A stretch of 64,000 bases of DNA from Persicaria tinctoria (lineage: Eukaryota > Streptophyta > Magnoliopsida > Caryophyllales > Polygonaceae): the NCBI GenBank assembly GCA_037127255.1, contig JBANSL010000005.1, positions 5,766,001 to 5,830,000 of the forward strand, written 5' to 3'. The notes below the pieces were generated by a model that did no database searches, had not been told where the DNA came from, and saw nothing but the letters and a program-made list of their open reading frames with translations. Both the position numbers and the translations under genes were made by a program. This document shows positions 22,400 to 33,833 of this stretch, piece by piece (position 1 is the stretch's first letter; every line of letters starts with the position of its first letter).

Positions 22400-24581
22400 T
22401 TAATGGTTTCCGCCACAGATTCCTCCTCTCACGGGCTTTAGCCCCATTTCCCTCGACGTGTCAAGGACTAGCCTTCTGCAAAGTCCTTTGGTCAATGGAT
22501 CTGCAATGTTCCTCTCTGACCGCACATACTCTAAAGAGAGTACCCCATTTCTTATCAACTGCCTCACAGCCTCATGTCGGATGCGTATATGCCTCTTCTT
22601 GCCATTATACGCTCTGTTGTTTGCTACTCCAATGGCAGCCTGTGAGTCACAGTGTAGAGAAATCGAAGGAGCTGGATGCCCCCACATTGTTATATCTGCC
22701 AGTAGGCTTCTCAGCCACTCAGTCTCTTGCCCTGCTAGGTCTAGAGCTATAAACTCTGACTCCATCGTCGATCGGGCTATGCAACTCTGCTTTGCAGATT
22801 TCCATGAGACAGCTGCACCACACAATGTAAAACATATCCCCTAGTGGAGAAAATTTCATCAGTCCCACTTACCCAGTTTGCATCACAATATCCTTCTAGA
22901 ACGCAGGGAAAACCCTCAAAATGTAATCCCCAATCAAGAGTGCCTCTAAGGTATCTCATTAACCTTCTAAGTGCGATCCAGTGTTCTTTGCTAGGATTAT
23001 GTGTATATCTACTGAGTCTACTTACTGCATAAGCTATGTCAAGCCGAGTATAGTTCATCAAAAACATTAGACTCCCAATAACTTTAGCATTTTCCTCTTG
23101 GGAAACACCTATACCTGAGTTCTTCACTAACTCTATGGTAGCATCATATGGGGTCCTAACTAGTGTCACATCATAGTTGTTAAACTTTTTCAATACCTTC
23201 TCTACATAATGGGATTGAGACAAAGTAAAGCTATTTTTAGTTCTAGTCACTTTGACACCTAGAATCACATCAGCTTCACCTAAGTCTTTCATTTCAAAGT
23301 GAGAGGAAAGAAACTTTTTGGTTTCATTTATCACATGCATGTTAGTGCCAAACAACAACATATCATCAACATATAGGCACACAATAACACAACCAAAATT
23401 GTACATCTTGGTATAAACACATGCATCAGATCCACTAACCACAAATCCAAAACTCAACACAATGTTATGGAATTTCTCATACCATTGTTTAGGTGCTTGC
23501 TTTAGGCCATAGAGAGATTTCTTTAACCTACAAACCATGTTCTCCTTACCTGGAACCACAAAACCCGGAGGTTGTTCCATGTATATTTCCTCATCTAGAT
23601 CACCATTTAGAAAAGCAGTCTTTACATCCATTTGATGTACTAAGAGCTTGTAATTAGATGTTAATGCAAATAATGTTCTAATGGTAGCAATCTTAGTTAC
23701 AGGAGAATAGGTGTCAAAATAATCTACTCCATGTTTCTGTGTGAATCCTTTGATTACTAGTCTTGCCTTAAATCTTTCAATAGAACTATCTGTTCTAAGT
23801 TTCCTCTTAAAGATCCATTTACAACCAATGGCCTTATAACCTCTAGGCAAATCAACTAGTTCCCAAGTGTGATTACTTGTGATATATTCAATTTCACTGT
23901 TTACAGCATCTTTCCAAAAACTAGCATCAACAGAACTCATAGCTTCTTTATATGTTCTAGGTTCATCCTCTATCATGTGAACATAAACTAGAGCTTCATT
24001 GATTTCATCTAAATCACGGAGTTCAGTTAAGAAAGCAGTCACAAAATCAGGACCATAGCTAGTTTCAGTTCTACGTCTTTTACTTCTTCTAATTTCACTA
24101 GGTTCATCAACATTGATAGAAGCAGGTAAAGACAAAGATGCAGGTTCAGAAACAGCAGGAATACTATCATGATCTTTCTTCAAAGGAAAAATATGCTCAA
24201 AAAATTCAGCATCACGATATTCACACATAGATCTGTCATGCAAGCACATAAACCTATAGGCAACACTGTTCTCAGCATAACCAACAAACATGGCATCAAC
24301 AGTCTTAGATCCAAGGTTATCTCTCTTAAATGTAGGAATCCCAACTTTAGCAAAACACCCCCACACTCTCATCAACCCTAGGTTAGGAGGATGTCCTTTC
24401 CATAGTTCATAAGGGGTTTTGTCTAACTTCTTATGGGGTACCTTGTTAAGAATGTAGTTTGCAGAAAGAACAGCTTCACCCCACAAAGAGTCGGGTGACC
24501 CAGAACTCACAAGCAAAGAAAGCATCATGTTTTTTAAAGTTTTGTTCTTTCTTTCTGCTACTCCATTCGATTGAGGGCTAT
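22400..24581 (-). pseudogene. Copia integrase C-part, reverse transcriptase and RNase H (distal half)
   Basis: On the minus strand this half begins with [16 protein letters not shown], the integrase Glu motif. It continues through [20 protein letters not shown], reverse transcriptase with [20 protein letters not shown] and [12 protein letters not shown], and RNase H ([12 protein letters not shown]). A frameshift near 22800 moves the reading into [16 protein letters not shown] and [12 protein letters not shown] to the stop at 22400. The catalytic YVDD is present. The proximal half lies at 30536-32303, beyond the nested insertion. Confidence 0.9.
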
Positions 24582-26666
24582 TGTTGTGAGTCTAATTTGC
24601 CATGTTTTACACTTAATTTTATATCGATTTCTGCATACATTGCATACATTTGGGTTAGAACAATACAGAATCTGTGTAGTTTACACTTATTTGCAATATA
24701 TGGAGGTCTACACAAGTTTTGGTTATATTTCGCAGAAATCGGACGCACTTTGAAGCTTAAAGAAAACTCATGGAGAAGCTAAGGATGTTGCAGCTGGAGA
24801 AAACGCCATTTTTCACCATTCTTCATTCTGAATCAAGCTTTGATGTCTTCATGAGAGTTGTAGCCCTCGGAAAGAGCTTTCCAACGCATGGTCATATACG
24901 TCAATCCGACAAACGAGGACTCGGGAAAGTGCGTTTCAAGAACAGAACAGAAAGCTGAGAGAACTCTACTCGAGATCGACAAGCCTCTACTCGATCTCGA
25001 CAAGGGCTGTTCGACCACACCTGGTCGAGTAGGGCTGGTCGAGGACACTGAGTCAAAGACAACCCGATTCCCGGAACCCTACTCGATCTCGAGTAGACTT
25101 GGTCGAGATCGACGAGCCATGCCCGGAGTCGACGAGCTGTGCCGAGCCGAGAAGCCGAAGACGAAGACGCAAACCACCTCTACTCGAGACAGAGTAGGGC
25201 TACTCGAGATCGACTAGACCTCCGAGCCATGTCCGAGCCTTGTCGAGCACCGGCTACTCGAGACAGACGAGGGCTACTCGAGATCGACAAGGCCGTGGTC
25301 GAGGTCGAGTAGACCCAGTTTCCAGAAACGCGTCGTCGTGACGAGTCCTACTCGGTTTCGCTTTACTTGGGCGTGAAGGAATCCGAGAATGGCCGAAGAT
25401 CTATCCAAAGTTGATCAAGTCTATCCATGGGAGACGAGATCTATCAACATCATGAAGACTTACCCTATTTAGTTTTATCTTTACCTTTTAGATTTATTTC
25501 CTTAAAATATTTTATTTATCTTTTAGCAAAGTAGATATAATTTTAGATATAGATAGATATCTTCTTTCCTAGAATAGCTAGGGAATGAAGGCTATAAATA
25601 AGGCCCTAGGGGGCTCAGTTTTATTCATTCAATTTCAGAGCAAGACAAGTAGTTCCACAGATACAGTTTAGGAGTTCTAAGGTTTTTAGGGTTTTGGCTT
25701 TCTGCGAAAGTTGATTGCCGGAATTGTAAAGGCTTTTGAATATAGTTAATGCAAGTTATTTCTTTTCATTCAATGTCTGCAATTGCGATGAGGCGTGAGT
25801 AGTCCACCCACTTCTGGGGCTGGGGTGAGCCCGACGGTGGCCATGTGAAGCGATGCGATAAAGGTCAGATCTTTTGTGCGATTCATCTTCTTTCCCTATG
25901 AGCATGATTCTTTTGCGAGAGTTGAAGGTGATCCTTGTTTGTGTTATTGAAGCGAAAGTGATCTTAATGCAACTTGGATTAATTATGTGAAAAAGGGTTA
26001 GTAACAATTAGGGTTTATGCGAAAGCCTCTATATGCCTATTTGTTAATGACGAAAGTTATTTGATGGAAAGCATGATCTTTTGTGCCTTTATGTGTTGCT
26101 TTACATGGTTATCGTTGTGGTGTTGATACCCTGGCTTTGGAAGTCTTTTAAAATATTGAAGTTAATTTCTGTTAAATTTCTGAATTCTGTCGAAAATCTG
26201 CAAGTTTGTGTTTTCTGTTTCTTGTCGACATAGAGGAGCCTTGGTCGAGATCGAGTACCATCTTGTCGATCTCGAGTTGGTGTTTTGCTTCTGTTGTCGA
26301 CTGTGAAGTTTCTGTCTTTTGCTGTTAGTCGATCTCGAGTAGGCTAAGTCGAGATCGAGTACGTCCAGCTTTATTTCTTGTTTTGCTTTTTTCTTTGCTT
26401 TACTTTCTGTCTTTAGTTTCTTTGCTTTTGTTTTAGTTGCCCTTGCCGGGTTATTTGTCTCTTTCTTTCTGTTTCTGCGATTCTGTCTGTTCTGCTCTGC
26501 TATTGTGAGAATTTACAGCTACCTGAGAACTGCTGACGTGCTTCCTCGTGGATTCGATCCTGACTTTCTCTTACTGCATTGGAGGAGTCTTGTATTTATT
26601 TGCTGGGGCCTAAGTCTGGTTTGATCTATTTCGTTATATTTCATACTCGATTCACTCCTTACAACA
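24582..26666 (+). repeat. 5' LTR of the nested element
   Basis: 2,085 bp. Its right 1,430 bp (25237-26666) aligns without gaps to 29106-30535, with about five substitutions by eye (about 99.6%). TATAAATAAGG near 25591 is a plausible TATA box. It contains clusters of TACTCGAGATCGAC and CTCGATCTCGAGTAG words at 24960-25320 and 26225-26365. Confidence 0.93.
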
Positions 26667-26669
26667 AAT

Positions 26670-26686
26670 TGGCGCCGTTGCCGGGG
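26670..26686 (+). promoter_or_regulatory. Primer-binding site of the nested element
   Basis: TGGCGCCGTTGCCGGGG starts three bases after the LTR. This word is characteristic of Athila/Tat-type gypsy elements in plants (usually assigned to a tRNA-Asp primer). It separates this element from the copia around it. Confidence 0.8.
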
Positions 26687-26749
26687 AGGCAATCATTCGC
26701 GCCTTAGGTAGTCAGATCTCACTTTTCTTTTGAGTTACTTCGCAGGTGT

Positions 26750-27568
26750 ATGCGCCGTTCTGGTCAACCACCTGAGTTTGACACCTTAGATGATCCGAAA
26801 CATGTCCTACACATCCATTCTAAACTAAAAAGAGCCATGGCGGTCGCAGAAACACCAGAACAGTTGATTCAGAGGCTTACAAGGGAACTAGCCGCCAAGG
26901 ATACCGCTCTCGCCGCTGAGAGAGCAGGAAGGGAGCATGAAGTTGAGCGTGCGAGGCAGGCAGAAGCTAAGCTTGTGTTGCGTAGATGGGAACATTACGC
27001 TAAATCGCCCAAATCAACAATGACAAGTTGGTTCGACAATGTCCCCTTCTATGAGCCAGTCAACATCGACTACCTGGACTCGACATATACACATTCTGGA
27101 GGAACTGATCCAGAAACACTAGCCGAAATCGTTTGTACCACAGAAACCCAAGTATGTCCTTCCTCTATTTCGATTTCGCTATCTATCTTTGAAAAATCTT
27201 TGGAAGGATCCCAAGAAGAAGAAGAGCCACCAACGCAAAATTCGGACGTCGTTGCCCATGGTGCTTCAAGGTCGCTTTTACCCTATAAGGTGAAGGCCAT
27301 TCCTGACGATTTTGAGCAACCGATGTTTGTATTCAAGTATGGGGTCCTCGCAAAGTGGCATGAATCTCCACAAGATGAGGTGGAAATACCTCTTCCCTTA
27401 TGCATGTCAGCTGGAGCCCAGGAAGATGGATGGGTGAAGCCATGGAGCATTCGCTCGGGGAGATTTAAGCTTCTTCACATGATGCCTCCGGATGACATCC
27501 CACGCTTCCCACCAACGGAGGAACCACCAGACCCACCTATACCTCCGGACAAAGAGGAGCCAGGGTAA
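26750..27568 (+). CDS. Unrecognised 272-residue ORF of the nested element
   Basis: Starts MRRSGQPPEFDTLDDPK. A charged, probably coiled-coil stretch lies at about residues 45-85 (TRELAAKDTALAAERAGRE). An acidic and then Pro-rich tail ends PPDPPIPPDKEEPG. There is no zinc knuckle, protease or reverse transcriptase motif, and it does not resemble copia gag. It begins 64 bp after the primer-binding site, where gag would be in an autonomous relative, so it may be a degenerate or replaced gag region. Function unknown. The frame is fully open, consistent with the element's youth. Confidence 0.6.
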   Translation: MRRSGQPPEFDTLDDPKHVLHIHSKLKRAMAVAETPEQLIQRLTRELAAKDTALAAERAGREHEVERARQAEAKLVLRRWEHYAKSPKSTMTSWFDNVPFYEPVNIDYLDSTYTHSGGTDPETLAEIVCTTETQVCPSSISISLSIFEKSLEGSQEEEEPPTQNSDVVAHGASRSLLPYKVKAIPDDFEQPMFVFKYGVLAKWHESPQDEVEIPLPLCMSAGAQEDGWVKPWSIRSGRFKLLHMMPPDDIPRFPPTEEPPDPPIPPDKEEPG

Positions 27569-29105
27569 TGCTTCATGGAGAAAAGTCGGCCTAGCGACTA
27601 AAAAATCTAGAGCATGTATATAGAACTTTATGAACTTTTGGGACTTTTGAACTTTTTGGTTTTTGGTTTTTGTTTTTGGTTTTGGTTTTATGTCTTTTAG
27701 AATACTTCATATGGATAGTCTTGTTTTTGTGTGGAAACTAACACTAGTAGGTCGGCAAGCATATAAAGGATTGCGAAAAGTGGAAAAAAAGGTCCCTGAA
27801 AATCAGTCGGAATCGACGAAGGCCAAGTCGACGAAGGCCAAGTCGACGAAGGCCAAGTCGACGACGACGAAGAGGAGAAGCCCAGAACTACTCGATCTCG
27901 AGTAGGCCAACTCGACATCGACGAGACCAGACACTCCTCGACTTCTGAAACCACTAGACGCAGAGCAAAGCTACTCGAGATCGAGTACCTTGTACTCGAG
28001 ATCGACCAGCAGTCTACTCGACCTAGACCAGTTTTGTCCTCCTCGATATGATCCTGTGAGTTCCTTCCTTTACTCTTGTTTTTATTTATTTTTATACAGT
28101 GAGGACACTGTAATATTTAAGTATGGGGTGAGGGAAGGGCTTACATTGTGCATATTTGATTTATTTGATCATATTTGATATATATGCATTATTTCTTTGA
28201 ATTGCTACATGGATATATTTTGGAAAGCATTATCTGATTTATATGCTTTATATGCATGAATTTCCAAAAGTCTTGAAAAATGACCCCCATTTGAAAATTT
28301 TTAATAATGTCATGGAAGCTTTATATTGAACTCGACGATGCAAAATTGGATTCATTAGAGATATAGCATGAAATTGCCTAGTAAAGGGAAGTCACAATGA
28401 AGTGCATTATTTATTGAAAACCATAAAAGGAGGTAAATTTTGAAGTTGCTTTTGACATGTTGCATGATAAGATGATGGAGGACTTTATATTTCCATATAA
28501 TGCTCATTGTTTAAATTCCTAACCTTACCTATGCTTATGCATTTCACAAAAAAAGTCATAATATGCCTTATTTCAATTATTGCTCTACATGTTCTAAAAT
28601 ATTTGTCATTCTTTACCCTATCCGGGGATTATGTTGAGAATGATGATTACATTATGGAGATTATTATATGGTGTTTGTGTTGTTATATATCATTATTGGA
28701 GTTTGGAAGGAAATTGTTGAAATATATGGAAAATTTAATGAGTGAAAGAAAAATCCAATCACCTCAGGAGATAAAGGTAGATTGACCCTGCTCTCTGAGA
28801 TAATAGTTTGGAGAGATGGGACACATTGTGAGGAGTCCAAAGCACTAAGTATCCGGGGCCATTCATGACACCCATGTTTGCGACTCGCGAGAAGGCAGTG
28901 CTGAGGTTAGAGAGGTAAAAGCATTATTATTGAGAAAAGCATTATGAAAGGTGATGAATCAAATGGAAGAAGGAATGTGGAAATTCAATTTAGTACTCCA
29001 TTTCCCCGGATCAAAAGCACCACATTGCCAAAAATTGTCCACCTTTAGCCTTTTACCATTCTACTCCTTATTTGAGCTTAAATTAAAGTCTTCTTGATTA
29101 TTAAT
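27569..29105 (+). other. Non-coding interior of the nested element
   Basis: Contains three tandem 15-bp GACGAAGGCCAAGTC units at about 27817-27862, further TCGAGATCGAG words to about 28035, and the phrase TATTTAAGTATGGGG (near 28108) seen in the interiors of Athila/Tat-type elements. No gene is seen. Confidence 0.6.
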
Positions 29106-30535
29106 GCCTTGTCGAGCACCGGCTACTCGAGACAGACGAGGGCTACTCGAGATCGACAAGGCCGTGGTCGAGGTCGAGTAGACCCAGTTTCCAGAAACGC
29201 GTCGTCGTGACGAGTCCTACTCGGTTTAGCTTTACTTGGGCGTGAAGGAATCCGAGAATGGCCGAAGATCTATCCAAAGTTGATCAAGTCTATCCATGGG
29301 AGACGAGATCTATCAACATCATGAAGACTTACCCTATTTAGTTTTATCTTTCCCTTTTAGATTTATTTCCTTAAAACATTTTATTTATCTTTTAGCAAAG
29401 TAGATATAATTTTAGATATAGATAGATATCTTCTTTCCTAGAATAGCTAGGGAATGAAGGCTATAAATAAGGCCCTAGGGGGCTCAGTTTTATTCATTCA
29501 ATTTCAGAGCAAGACAAGTAGTTCCACAGATACAGTTTAGGAGTTCTAAGGTTTTTAGGGTTTTGGCTTTCTGCGAAAGTTGATTGCCGGAATTGTAAAG
29601 GCTTTTGAATATAGTTAATGCAAGTTATTTCTTTTCATTCAATGTCTGCAATTGCGATGAGGCGTGAGTAGTCCACCCACTTCTGGGGCTGGGGTGAGCC
29701 CGACGGTGGCCATGTGAAGCGATGCGATAAAGGTCAGATCTTTTGTGCGATTCATCTTCTTTCCCTATGAGCATGATTCTTTTGCGAGAGTTGAAGGTGA
29801 TCCTTGTTTGTGTTATTGAAGCGAAAGTGATCTTAATGCAACTTGGATTAATTATGTGAAAAAAGGTTAGTAACAATTAGGGTTTATGCGAAAGCCTCTA
29901 TATGCCTATTTGTTAATGACGAAAGTTATTTGATGGAAAGCATGATCTTTTGTGCCTTTATGTGTTGCTTTACATGGTTATCGTTGTGGTGTTGATACCC
30001 TGGCTTTGGAAGTCTTTTAAAATATTGAAGTTAATTTCTGTTAAATTTCTGAATTCTGTCGAAAATCTGCAAGTTTGTGTTTTCTGTTTCTTGTCGACAT
30101 AGAGGAGCCTTGGTCGAGATCGAGTACCATCTTGTCGATCTCGAGTTGGTGTTTTGCTTCTGTTGTCGACTGTGAAGTTTCTGTCTTTTGCTGTTAGTCG
30201 ATCTCGAGTAGGCTAAGTCGAGATCGAGTACGTCCAGCTTTATTTCTTGTTTTGCTTTTTTCTTTGCTTTACTTTCTGTCTTTAGTTTCTTTGCTTTTGT
30301 TTTAGTTGCCCTTGCCGGGTTATTTGTCTCTTTCTTTCTGTTTCTGCGATTCTGTCTGTTCTGCTCTGCTATTGTGAGAATTTACAGCTACCTGAGAACT
30401 GCTGACGTGCTTCCTCGTGGATTCGATCCTGACTTTCTCTTACTTCATTGGAGGAGTCTTGTATTTATTTGCTGGGGCCTAAGTCTGGTTTGATCTATTT
30501 CGTTATATTTCATACTCGATTCACTCCTTACAACA
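29106..30535 (+). repeat. 3' LTR of the nested element, first 655 bp missing
   Basis: 1,430 bp, aligned end to end with 25237-26666. The missing start, together with the purine tract, was removed by a deletion joining 29105 to LTR position 656. The intact outer CA end and target duplication show this happened after insertion or during reverse transcription. Confidence 0.9.
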
Positions 30536-32303
30536 GCTATAGGGTGTTGTACGTTCATGAATTATGCCATTATTCTCACAGAATTCTTTCAAAAACGTTG
30601 TCTCATATTCCCCACCTCTATCGGATCTAAGTCTTTAACTTTTCTGTCAAGTTGGTTTTCTACCTCAGCTTTGTAGATTAAGAATATTTTCTCTACCTCA
30701 TCCTTAGATCTCAGCAAATACAACTTGGTGTATCTAGAATAATCATCTACAAATGTGATGTAATACCTTTTACCACCTCTGCTCTCAGAGTTCCTAAAAT
30801 CAGCTAGATCGATGTGAACTAATTCTAGCAATTCTGTGGACCTCTTTGTTACAGGTTTGAAAGGCTTCTTGGTGAACTTAGCTTCCACACAAATTTCACA
30901 TTTTTTATGATCATTATTACCCAAGTTTGAGATTAGGCCCATTTTATGCAATTTGTTCACAGATTCAACATTCACATGACCTAATCTAGCATGCCAAAGA
31001 TCAACATCAACAACGATATAAGCGGAAGCAGAAGCTATATTAGCAGAATCAACAACAGTTTGCAAAACAAACAATTCACCAAACTTATAAGCCTTCCCTA
31101 AAAACTTTCCATTCTTGGACAAGACTATAGAGTCACCTTCCATGACTCCCTTTAGCCCGGCTCGAGATAAGAGCCCTCTAGAGATCAGGTTCCGTCACAG
31201 GGAAGGCACATAAAAGACATTCTGCAGGCTCAGGATGTTACCTGAGGTGAGCTTCAACGAGACCTTCCCTTTGCCCAGCACCTCTGACTGGCTTGAGTTC
31301 CCCATGTAGACTTGCTCAGCTCCGCTTGCAGGTTCGAACTCATCAAACAGCTCTCTGTTCAGAAGTGCTTTGTGGACCCAGTGTCCACAATCCATTCGGT
31401 CATGCTCCCAATGATGTTAGCTTCAGTGACCACTGCAGCAATGATTTCAGGAGCAACACCTTCAGTGACGTTTGCAATGCCTTTGTCCTGTTGTCCGTTG
31501 TTCTTTTGGACAGCATACTGAGCATCCTTCCTCTCGCGGCACTGGAACGCCCTATGGCCTTGTCGACCACACACATAGCAGCCTGTGTTGTTCTGCTTCT
31601 CTCCATTGTTGTTTTTCTTGTACTTCGCAGGCTTGTTGTTTTGTCCTCCAGGGCCCTTCTTGTTCTTTTTGTTGAAAGGCGGCTTATTGCCTTTCTTGTT
31701 GACCTGCGGAGTTTCAACAATGTTAGCTTTTACCGTGTCAGCAGCAGTGTTGGAGGTCTCCTTCTTCTTCAGCCGGTTTTCTTCCTCAATCTTCAGATGG
31801 CTGACGAGTTCCTCCAAGGTAAGATCTTTCTTTTTGTGTTTGAGGTGATTGCGGCAGCGTGCCCATGACTCAGGCAATTTCTCAATCAGGACGTTCGCCT
31901 GAAGAACTTCGCACATCTTCATCCCTTCAGCCAGTATATCCGCTACCAAATTCTCGTACTCATGCACCTGCTCCATGATAGGCTTGTCGTCCACCATCTT
32001 GAACTGGATCCACTGTCCAGTCACGTACTTGCGCTTCCCAGCATCGTCGGTGTCGTGCTTCTTGTCTAGGGTTTCCCAGATAGTCTTAGCAGACTTCTGG
32101 ATCAGCAGCAGGTCGAAAAGAGCGTTCGTCATGTGGTTCAGCAGATAGCCTTTTGTGGTTTTGTTATCGCGTTGGTACTTCACGAGCTCCGCAGAAGGCG
32201 CAGGCGGGTTGGGCGGAGCATCGCCATCAGCAACAGTAGCAGCCGCAGGGGCGGCGGGGGGGTCTTGCAGCAACACATAGTCAATCTCCAGTTGCTCAAA
32301 GAC
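30536..32303 (-). pseudogene. Copia gag, protease and integrase N-part (proximal half)
   Basis: The minus-strand gag frame (from 32303, first Met at 32276) includes IWETLDKKHDTDDAGKRKYV and a CCHC knuckle (CYVCGRQGHRAFQC). Protease WIVDTGSTKHF is at about 31360. A small deletion next to it shifts the frame, a TGA at 31195 follows the protease region, and a frameshift near 30635 precedes the integrase DRGGEYE region. The integrase zinc region has LWHARLGHVN and CEICVEAKF. The gag start is fused directly to the 5' LTR remnant at 32303/32304, so the primer-binding site and the original initiator are gone. Confidence 0.88.
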
Positions 32304-32759
32304 GGTTTCAAAAGATTTCGGAAAAGATAATTTTCCAGTGAAAAAATAGATATTCGCGGATAAGCACGAACAAGCTAATCCGTAATATCTTCGGCCTCAA
32401 ATAATAATTTTTCCGCAAAAAATTAACTCCAACTCCAATCTCGGAGCACGAGTCGAGCATGAGCCGAGCCGAGCCGGAAAAAATAGATATTCGCGGATAA
32501 GCACGAACAAGCTAATCCGTAATATCTTCGGCCTCAAATAATAATTTTTCCGCAAAAAATTAACTCCAACTCCAATCTCGGAGCACGAGTCGAGCCGGAC
32601 AGACGGCGGCGGCTGGTGCGCGTGTGGGTGCCCCATCTCCTCCTCAACCTCTCAATGTAGGTAGTGGAAGAGTCTCCTTAAAAACCCTTTAGGGTACCCT
32701 TGAACTTTCCAAAGGACACCTTCCTTAAAACCCACCTTCTATATGCATTAACTCCAACA
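32304..32759 (-). repeat. Truncated 5' LTR of the UGT-B copia element, with internal duplication
   Basis: Aligns to 21477-21815 but carries a tandem duplication of about 137 bp (units starting AAAAAATAGATATTCGCGG near 32341 and 32478) and lacks 20 bp near 32710. The part of the LTR nearest gag is deleted. Confidence 0.85.
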
Positions 32760-32897
32760 AAGAGCACGTGGATTTGAGCTTGTGGTTGGGAAGCATGGCG
32801 ACTAGCAAGTGTAAGTAGTTGTGTGTTTTGGAGCTTGGAGATGCTATATATGGTGGTCCGTAAAATGGTGGATTGGTTGATGGAATAGTGGAATATA

Positions 32898-33739
32898 CTA
32901 GTAACCCGCACATTGTGCAGGATGTCTTTAAATAAGAATATTTTTTAATTCTTTGGCACCGTTATAGTAGATTAATTAAATATTAATTGTCATATTTTAG
33001 TTATTTGCTTATATATTGATCAACCAAATAAATTAAATTATAGAGTTATGAATTCAAGTACTATGTGTACTATGTGTACAAACAATCTCACATTGAGAAT
33101 GTGAAATTGAAATTAAAATAAATACAAAAATAAAAGAAAGCGAGAAATCAAATTGAGTCACACCAATCATTTCCACAATTATTAATTAGTCAGTATAATT
33201 GTACGGATTTATCCTTCAACGGATAGAACAAACATGAGGTAGATATAAGAAGATGAAAAATGGAAAGGAATTGAGATGACGGGTGATTATATATAGTAAA
33301 TGATGGTGTACATAGGAAGACACACAATTAAAATATAAACAGATAAAAAATAAAATCATATTTAATTAATTTGTTAAAATAAATATGATTTTATTTTTTA
33401 TCATATTTAATTAATTTGTTAAAATAAATATGATTTTATTTTAATCTTATCCGTTGAATATCTAAATTAACCAACCAAAATATCATGAATATCTCAACTG
33501 ATTTCGTATTCAAATTTTAACTAAATTAGATTTAATTAATTAATTAGATTTGCATAGTTATATAAACAATCCGATATGCAGTTGTAATATCTTAACTGAT
33601 TTCGTATCAAATCTTAATTGAATTAGATTTGTGAAATAAATAAATTAATAAATAAATTAAAATACCTGCAGAAGAATGCGCTACATGACTTAGGCGACTT
33701 CTCCTTTATTATTATAATATAATTGATAATTGATATTGA
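32898..33739 (-). mobile_element. Non-autonomous Helitron, 842 bp
   Basis: On the minus strand it starts TCAATATCAATT, ends with hairpin CCTGCAC-AAT-GTGCGGG, then TTA and CTAG, and sits between host A (32897) and T (33740). The UGT-C promoter flank (about 43010-43022) carries the uninterrupted host sequence. AT-rich inside, no coding. It inserted about 100 bp upstream of the UGT-B start. Confidence 0.82.
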
Positions 33740-33833
33740 TATATTGTCGTTGAACGTTAACGTTACATGTGAAAGATATACTAGTCGGGTTATAATTGAG
33801 GATGAAGGTACGTACCTGACCATTAAAAAAAAT

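Larger units (their letters stand above)
24582..30535 (+). mobile_element. Non-autonomous LTR element (Athila/Tat-like PBS) nested in the copia integrase gene
   Basis: Begins TGTTGTGAGTC and ends CCTTACAACA. The 5-bp duplication GCTAT occurs at 24577-24581 and 30536-30540, and the copia integrase codons (PYS|PQSNG) rejoin across it. It has a 2,085-bp 5' LTR, a primer-binding site, one reading frame, a long non-coding stretch and a 3' LTR lacking its first 655 bp. No gag, protease, integrase or reverse transcriptase is present. It is a large derivative that must have moved with another element's proteins. Confidence 0.92.
21055..32759 (-). mobile_element. Ty1/copia element inside UGT-B, itself split by a second LTR element
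   Basis: Flanked by AAGAG at 21050-21054 and 32760-32764. In UGT-C the same host site reads straight through. In element orientation (minus strand) it starts TGTTGGAGTTAATGC and ends CATCCTACA. Removing the nested element and its 5-bp duplication leaves about 5.75 kb. Order on the minus strand: truncated 5' LTR, gag, protease, integrase (split), reverse transcriptase, RNase H, a purine tract (GTGGGGGAT, complement of 21816-21824), and a full 3' LTR. Several frameshifts and a stop make it non-autonomous now. Confidence 0.93.
19394..32796 (-). pseudogene. UGT-B: UGT73-type glycosyltransferase pseudogene with a nested 11.7-kb insertion
   Basis: Pieces on the minus strand: the start at 32796-32760 (ATG then codons for about 12 residues), an LTR element at 32759-21055, the rest of exon 1 at 21054-20297, a 203-bp intron, and exon 2 at 20093-19394 (700 nt, as in UGT-A). 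Lesions: a one-base deletion directly after the ATG (GCAT where UGT-C has GCCAT) shifts the frame; CAG to TAG at 20829-20827 ends translation in the segment GMDL|EKFTEALK; and the LTR element splits codon 13 or so. A 16-codon in-frame insert (containing FLFSKAGSKVFL) lies before GRRCWSLGPVSL. The PSPG box in exon 2 is intact (WTPQVMILDH to AEQ). Exon 2 remains open, so the pseudogene is fairly young. Confidence 0.92.

Noticed and set aside
22078..22752. 224-codon plus-strand frame
   Set aside because: Largely antisense to the copia RNase H and its 3' region; no domain, and composition explained by the element's coding strand.
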